This document shows positions 9,657-11,878 of a stretch of 11,878 nt of DNA, one piece after another (the first letter of the stretch is position 1; every line of letters begins with the position of its first letter). This DNA is from Dipetalonema caudispina (lineage: Eukaryota; Nematoda; Chromadorea; Rhabditida; Onchocercidae). Position numbers and translations under genes: made by a program. Location: NCBI GenBank assembly GCA_013365325.1, contig JABVXV010000729.1, positions 1 to 11,878 on the forward strand, given 5' to 3'. Below the pieces are notes generated by a model. It saw only the letters and a list, made by a program, of their open reading frames with translations. It was not told the origin of the DNA and searched no databases.

Positions 9657-9680
9657 TCCTTAACTGAAAAAGAAGAAATT
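9657..9680 (-). promoter_or_regulatory. 3' splice site just upstream of the ced-4 start, probable SL trans-splice acceptor
   Basis: On the minus strand a pyrimidine-rich run ends in ttctttttcag, immediately followed by TTAAGGA and the ATG at 9656. A strong acceptor 7 bases before the start codon is typical of nematode messages that receive a spliced leader. The alternative is a cis intron in the 5' UTR, but I see no convincing 5' exon upstream. This site also supports the choice of start codon. Confidence 0.65.
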
Positions 9681-10485
9681 GTTTCTTCCCTTAAATAAAT
9701 TAGCTTCAATGTAAGCCAAGAAAAAAAGAAAAAAAAAGGAGAAACTATTGGGATAGAATAAACGGAAAAGATTGAAAATATTAATGGTATGAATGGATCA
9801 AAATCTAAAATCAAACAAATAAAAGAAACTTTAATTGGCCAACAGATAGTCTTCCCCACCTTCATGAAGCTTTTTTGAACTCACTTGCAATTGCATCTTT
9901 CCGCTAATCTTATCGATCTCTGCTCTCTCCTCCCAAACAATACTTTTTTTCTAATGATAGGAACGATATTTTGAAAATTTTCACCTAACAACCATTTGCT
10001 GTATTGTATTACATGAATTGATATAACTAAATGTCATAATATATCCATCCTATTGTATTTTTAATCCCTTATTTAAGTTTTTTATTCCTATCAATCAATG
10101 ATTCTCCTCTAGTTTATACTATATGACTCGTTTTCTAGTAAAAGGTCAAAAATAATTGATATTATTTTTTGATACTAACGAAAGCACAGAAATTATCGAA
10201 TACCTTCAAAAGTAACGCTTTTATTCACCCAGCACATAGTGCTATATCGCTTATGTACTTGAAGTTTTATATCTATAGTGATTGTAATTTAAATATATGA
10301 ATGAAAATTTATCAAGAATTACGTCAAACACGTCAAAATGCATCAGATAGAGCATCTAAAAAATAAATCAAAATTCTGTGCCACTGATAATTAATAGAAG
10401 AATTAATGAAATAATTCTAAAAATAAATTTGATCATTCTGTATAATATATTATTGAAATTTGATTATTCAACAAAAGCATTTTCA

Positions 10486-10903
10486 GTTTTATTCTAATGC
10501 ATATTCATCATCATCACATCAATTTCACAGCTTCATGAGGAATTAATTTCACTAATTGATAATTGGTAAGATTGGCAAAATAATAAGAAAGAATTTCAGT
10601 AATTGGTGAAGGCAACTTCCTGAAATCTATCAAACAATCTGAAATACAGGAAATCATAATCATTCATTTTCTGATCGGTTGCACATTGAAATACAGTGAA
10701 ATTCATCATATTTTCAGCATATTTCCATTTTGTTTTCTTTTTAAAACATTTCAGCATATTCTTAGAGATGCTTCAAATGTTAATACTGTCCTGTTCAAAT
10801 GCTTTTTTCTTCAATATTACTTTGTTAGTATTTGTTCAAATAGTTTTTCCTTTAAAAGTTAATATTATTTTGTTGAAATAGTTTTATTCAAATGCATTAG
10901 AAT
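10486..10903. repeat. Cluster of short direct and inverted repeats
   Basis: GTTTTATTCTAATGCAT at 10486-10502 recurs with one change at 10881-10897. The 12-mer ATTCTAATGCAT (10491-10502) also occurs inverted at 10892-10903. Between them TTTCAGCATAT occurs twice, TTCAAAT several times, and an AATATTAYTTTGTT word twice. AATCATTCAT lies inside the cluster and again just outside its right end. The layout would suit a small decayed non-autonomous element or simple local duplication. Confidence 0.45.
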
Positions 10904-11083
10904 GGGAATGACTGAAATCATTCATAGACTAAGAAACAGTGGCCAATTTGTGATTCGTAATGAAAGGTACAATTGCTGAATGCAAGAAAATGTGATAGCA
11001 ATATGAACTATTATTTATGTTTATAATTGGTATCTGTTTTGTAATTAAATATATTATTATTAATTGATAATTTATTCTTTCCA

Positions 11084-11115
11084 TTTTCCTCCCTCTCTTT
11101 CTCTCTCTCCTCTCT
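11084..11115. repeat. Pure pyrimidine tract with CT repeats
   Basis: Thirty-two consecutive pyrimidines, mostly CT dinucleotides. Its complement gives the Arg/Glu/Lys-rich translation of the open frame at 11171-10929, which is therefore not a gene. Confidence 0.9.
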
Positions 11116-11856
11116 GGTTGCTGTTTAAAGATATCATCAAAAATTTGTAGTATTATAAATTTGATTTTCAAATTCTACAAGAAGAATATCGTAAATGAAA
11201 AATGAAAAAGAAAAATCAATATTTCATGACTTGTAAAAGATTAGCATCAAAAATACTGAGCTATTCATTCATATTTGCCGTGTACTTTTGTCGACGTTCC
11301 AAGTATATTAGTTCTACTACTTTTTGTAATCGGTACTCTTAGATCAGTTATGATCAATCGATAAAATTGGGAATATCGTTTTATACATTTCACCCCATAT
11401 TAATATTTTTCAACTTTTTTTGAAATATAGCAGCAGCTTTAAAATTTGTTAAAAATTAAAAATTTAATCTGAAAGTCACTCCATGTCTAGAAAGTTTGTA
11501 TGCATCCATACAATCTTTCAATTTTTAGATGATTGCTAATTACTTCTTTTGAGGAGAGTTGCTATAACTCAGCACATTAAAAATTTTATATTCGTGAGAA
11601 AGGAACAAAAATCTTCCATTACAACAGTTTCGAAATGAAAAGCAAGATGAATGCAAAATTTACTTCATATCCATAGTGATAATTTATTACATGCTTTTAC
11701 TGAAATTTTAAAAATTAAAACGGAAAAACAAGAAATTTTTCGCTTGCCGAAAAATCTTAAAAAAGCTTTAAAATATTACTAGAAAAATTTGATGAAAGCA
11801 ATGGTAAATTAAAAAGTTGGGATTACACCGAATTTCTGAAATTCCTCAAATTCCAA

Positions 11857-11864
11857 TGACGTCA
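11857..11864. promoter_or_regulatory. CRE-type palindrome TGACGTCA
   Basis: A perfect eight-base CRE/ATF consensus that overlaps a CCAAT box by one base (CCAATGACGTCA from 11853). It is 14 bases from the window edge, so it may serve a gene outside the window. One such site is also possible by chance. Confidence 0.3.
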
Positions 11865-11878
11865 CAACACCTTCGATT

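Larger units (their letters stand above)
9664..11878. other. Upstream region of ced-4, no gene supported
   Basis: About 2.2 kb of A+T-rich sequence. The listed open frames (60-80 codons) are low-complexity, Phe/Ile/Leu or Arg/Lys-rich translations of T-rich or purine-rich DNA. It probably holds the ced-4 promoter, which I cannot place. Repeats at 10486-10903, a pyrimidine tract at 11084-11115 and a CRE-type palindrome at 11857 are listed separately. Confidence 0.6.

Noticed and set aside
9626..9865. 79-codon minus-strand open frame overlapping the ced-4 start
   Set aside because: It is in a different frame from exon 1, and its poly-Phe run comes from an A-rich tract in the upstream DNA.
10696..10881. 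61-codon plus-strand open frame, very hydrophobic
   Set aside because: It is a low-complexity Phe/Ile/Leu translation of T-rich repeated DNA; no membrane protein family is recognisable.
10929..11171. 80-codon minus-strand open frame with an Arg/Lys/Glu-rich stretch
   Set aside because: The charged stretch is only the translation of the complement of the pyrimidine tract at 11084-11115.

Overview
The window looks like nuclear DNA of a nematode, most likely a spirurid or filarial-type species. It is strongly A+T-rich (very roughly 70% by eye) and its genes are split into many small exons by GT-AG introns of about 80 to 730 bases. The main gene starts 7 bases after a strong 3' splice site, as SL trans-spliced nematode messages do. 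The two recognisable products, a CED-4 type apoptosis adaptor and a major-sperm-protein (MSP) domain protein, fit nematodes. The species is inference only.

Both supported genes are on the minus strand. The larger, ced-4, runs from 9656 down to 4903. I could join ten exons (141+283+94+142+93+251+112+72+222+360 = 1770 bases) in consistent splice phase into a 589-residue protein with an N-terminal CARD, an NB-ARC nucleotide-binding core, a winged-helix region and a longer C-terminal tail. It has no WD40 repeats, as expected for CED-4 rather than Apaf-1. A striking detail is an Asn-Asp pair where the family has Asp-Asp in Walker B.

Downstream on the same strand, 2784 to 1342 holds the last four exons of a tail-anchored MSP-domain protein (227 residues from the first certain exon). 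Its first coding exon is not certain. The two genes are about 2.1 kb apart; shared transcription is possible but not shown.

The rest looks non-coding: 1-1341 (a perfect 43-base tandem duplication, an AGT-rich degenerate tract and a diverged 40-base repeat), 2890-4902 (no supported gene) and 9664-11878 (ced-4 upstream region, with a cluster of direct and inverted repeats, a pure pyrimidine tract, and a CRE-type palindrome at the right edge). I saw no tRNA, rRNA, CRISPR, autonomous transposon or viral genes. The strongest result is the ced-4 gene model and its details; I see no convincing evidence of an entirely new system.
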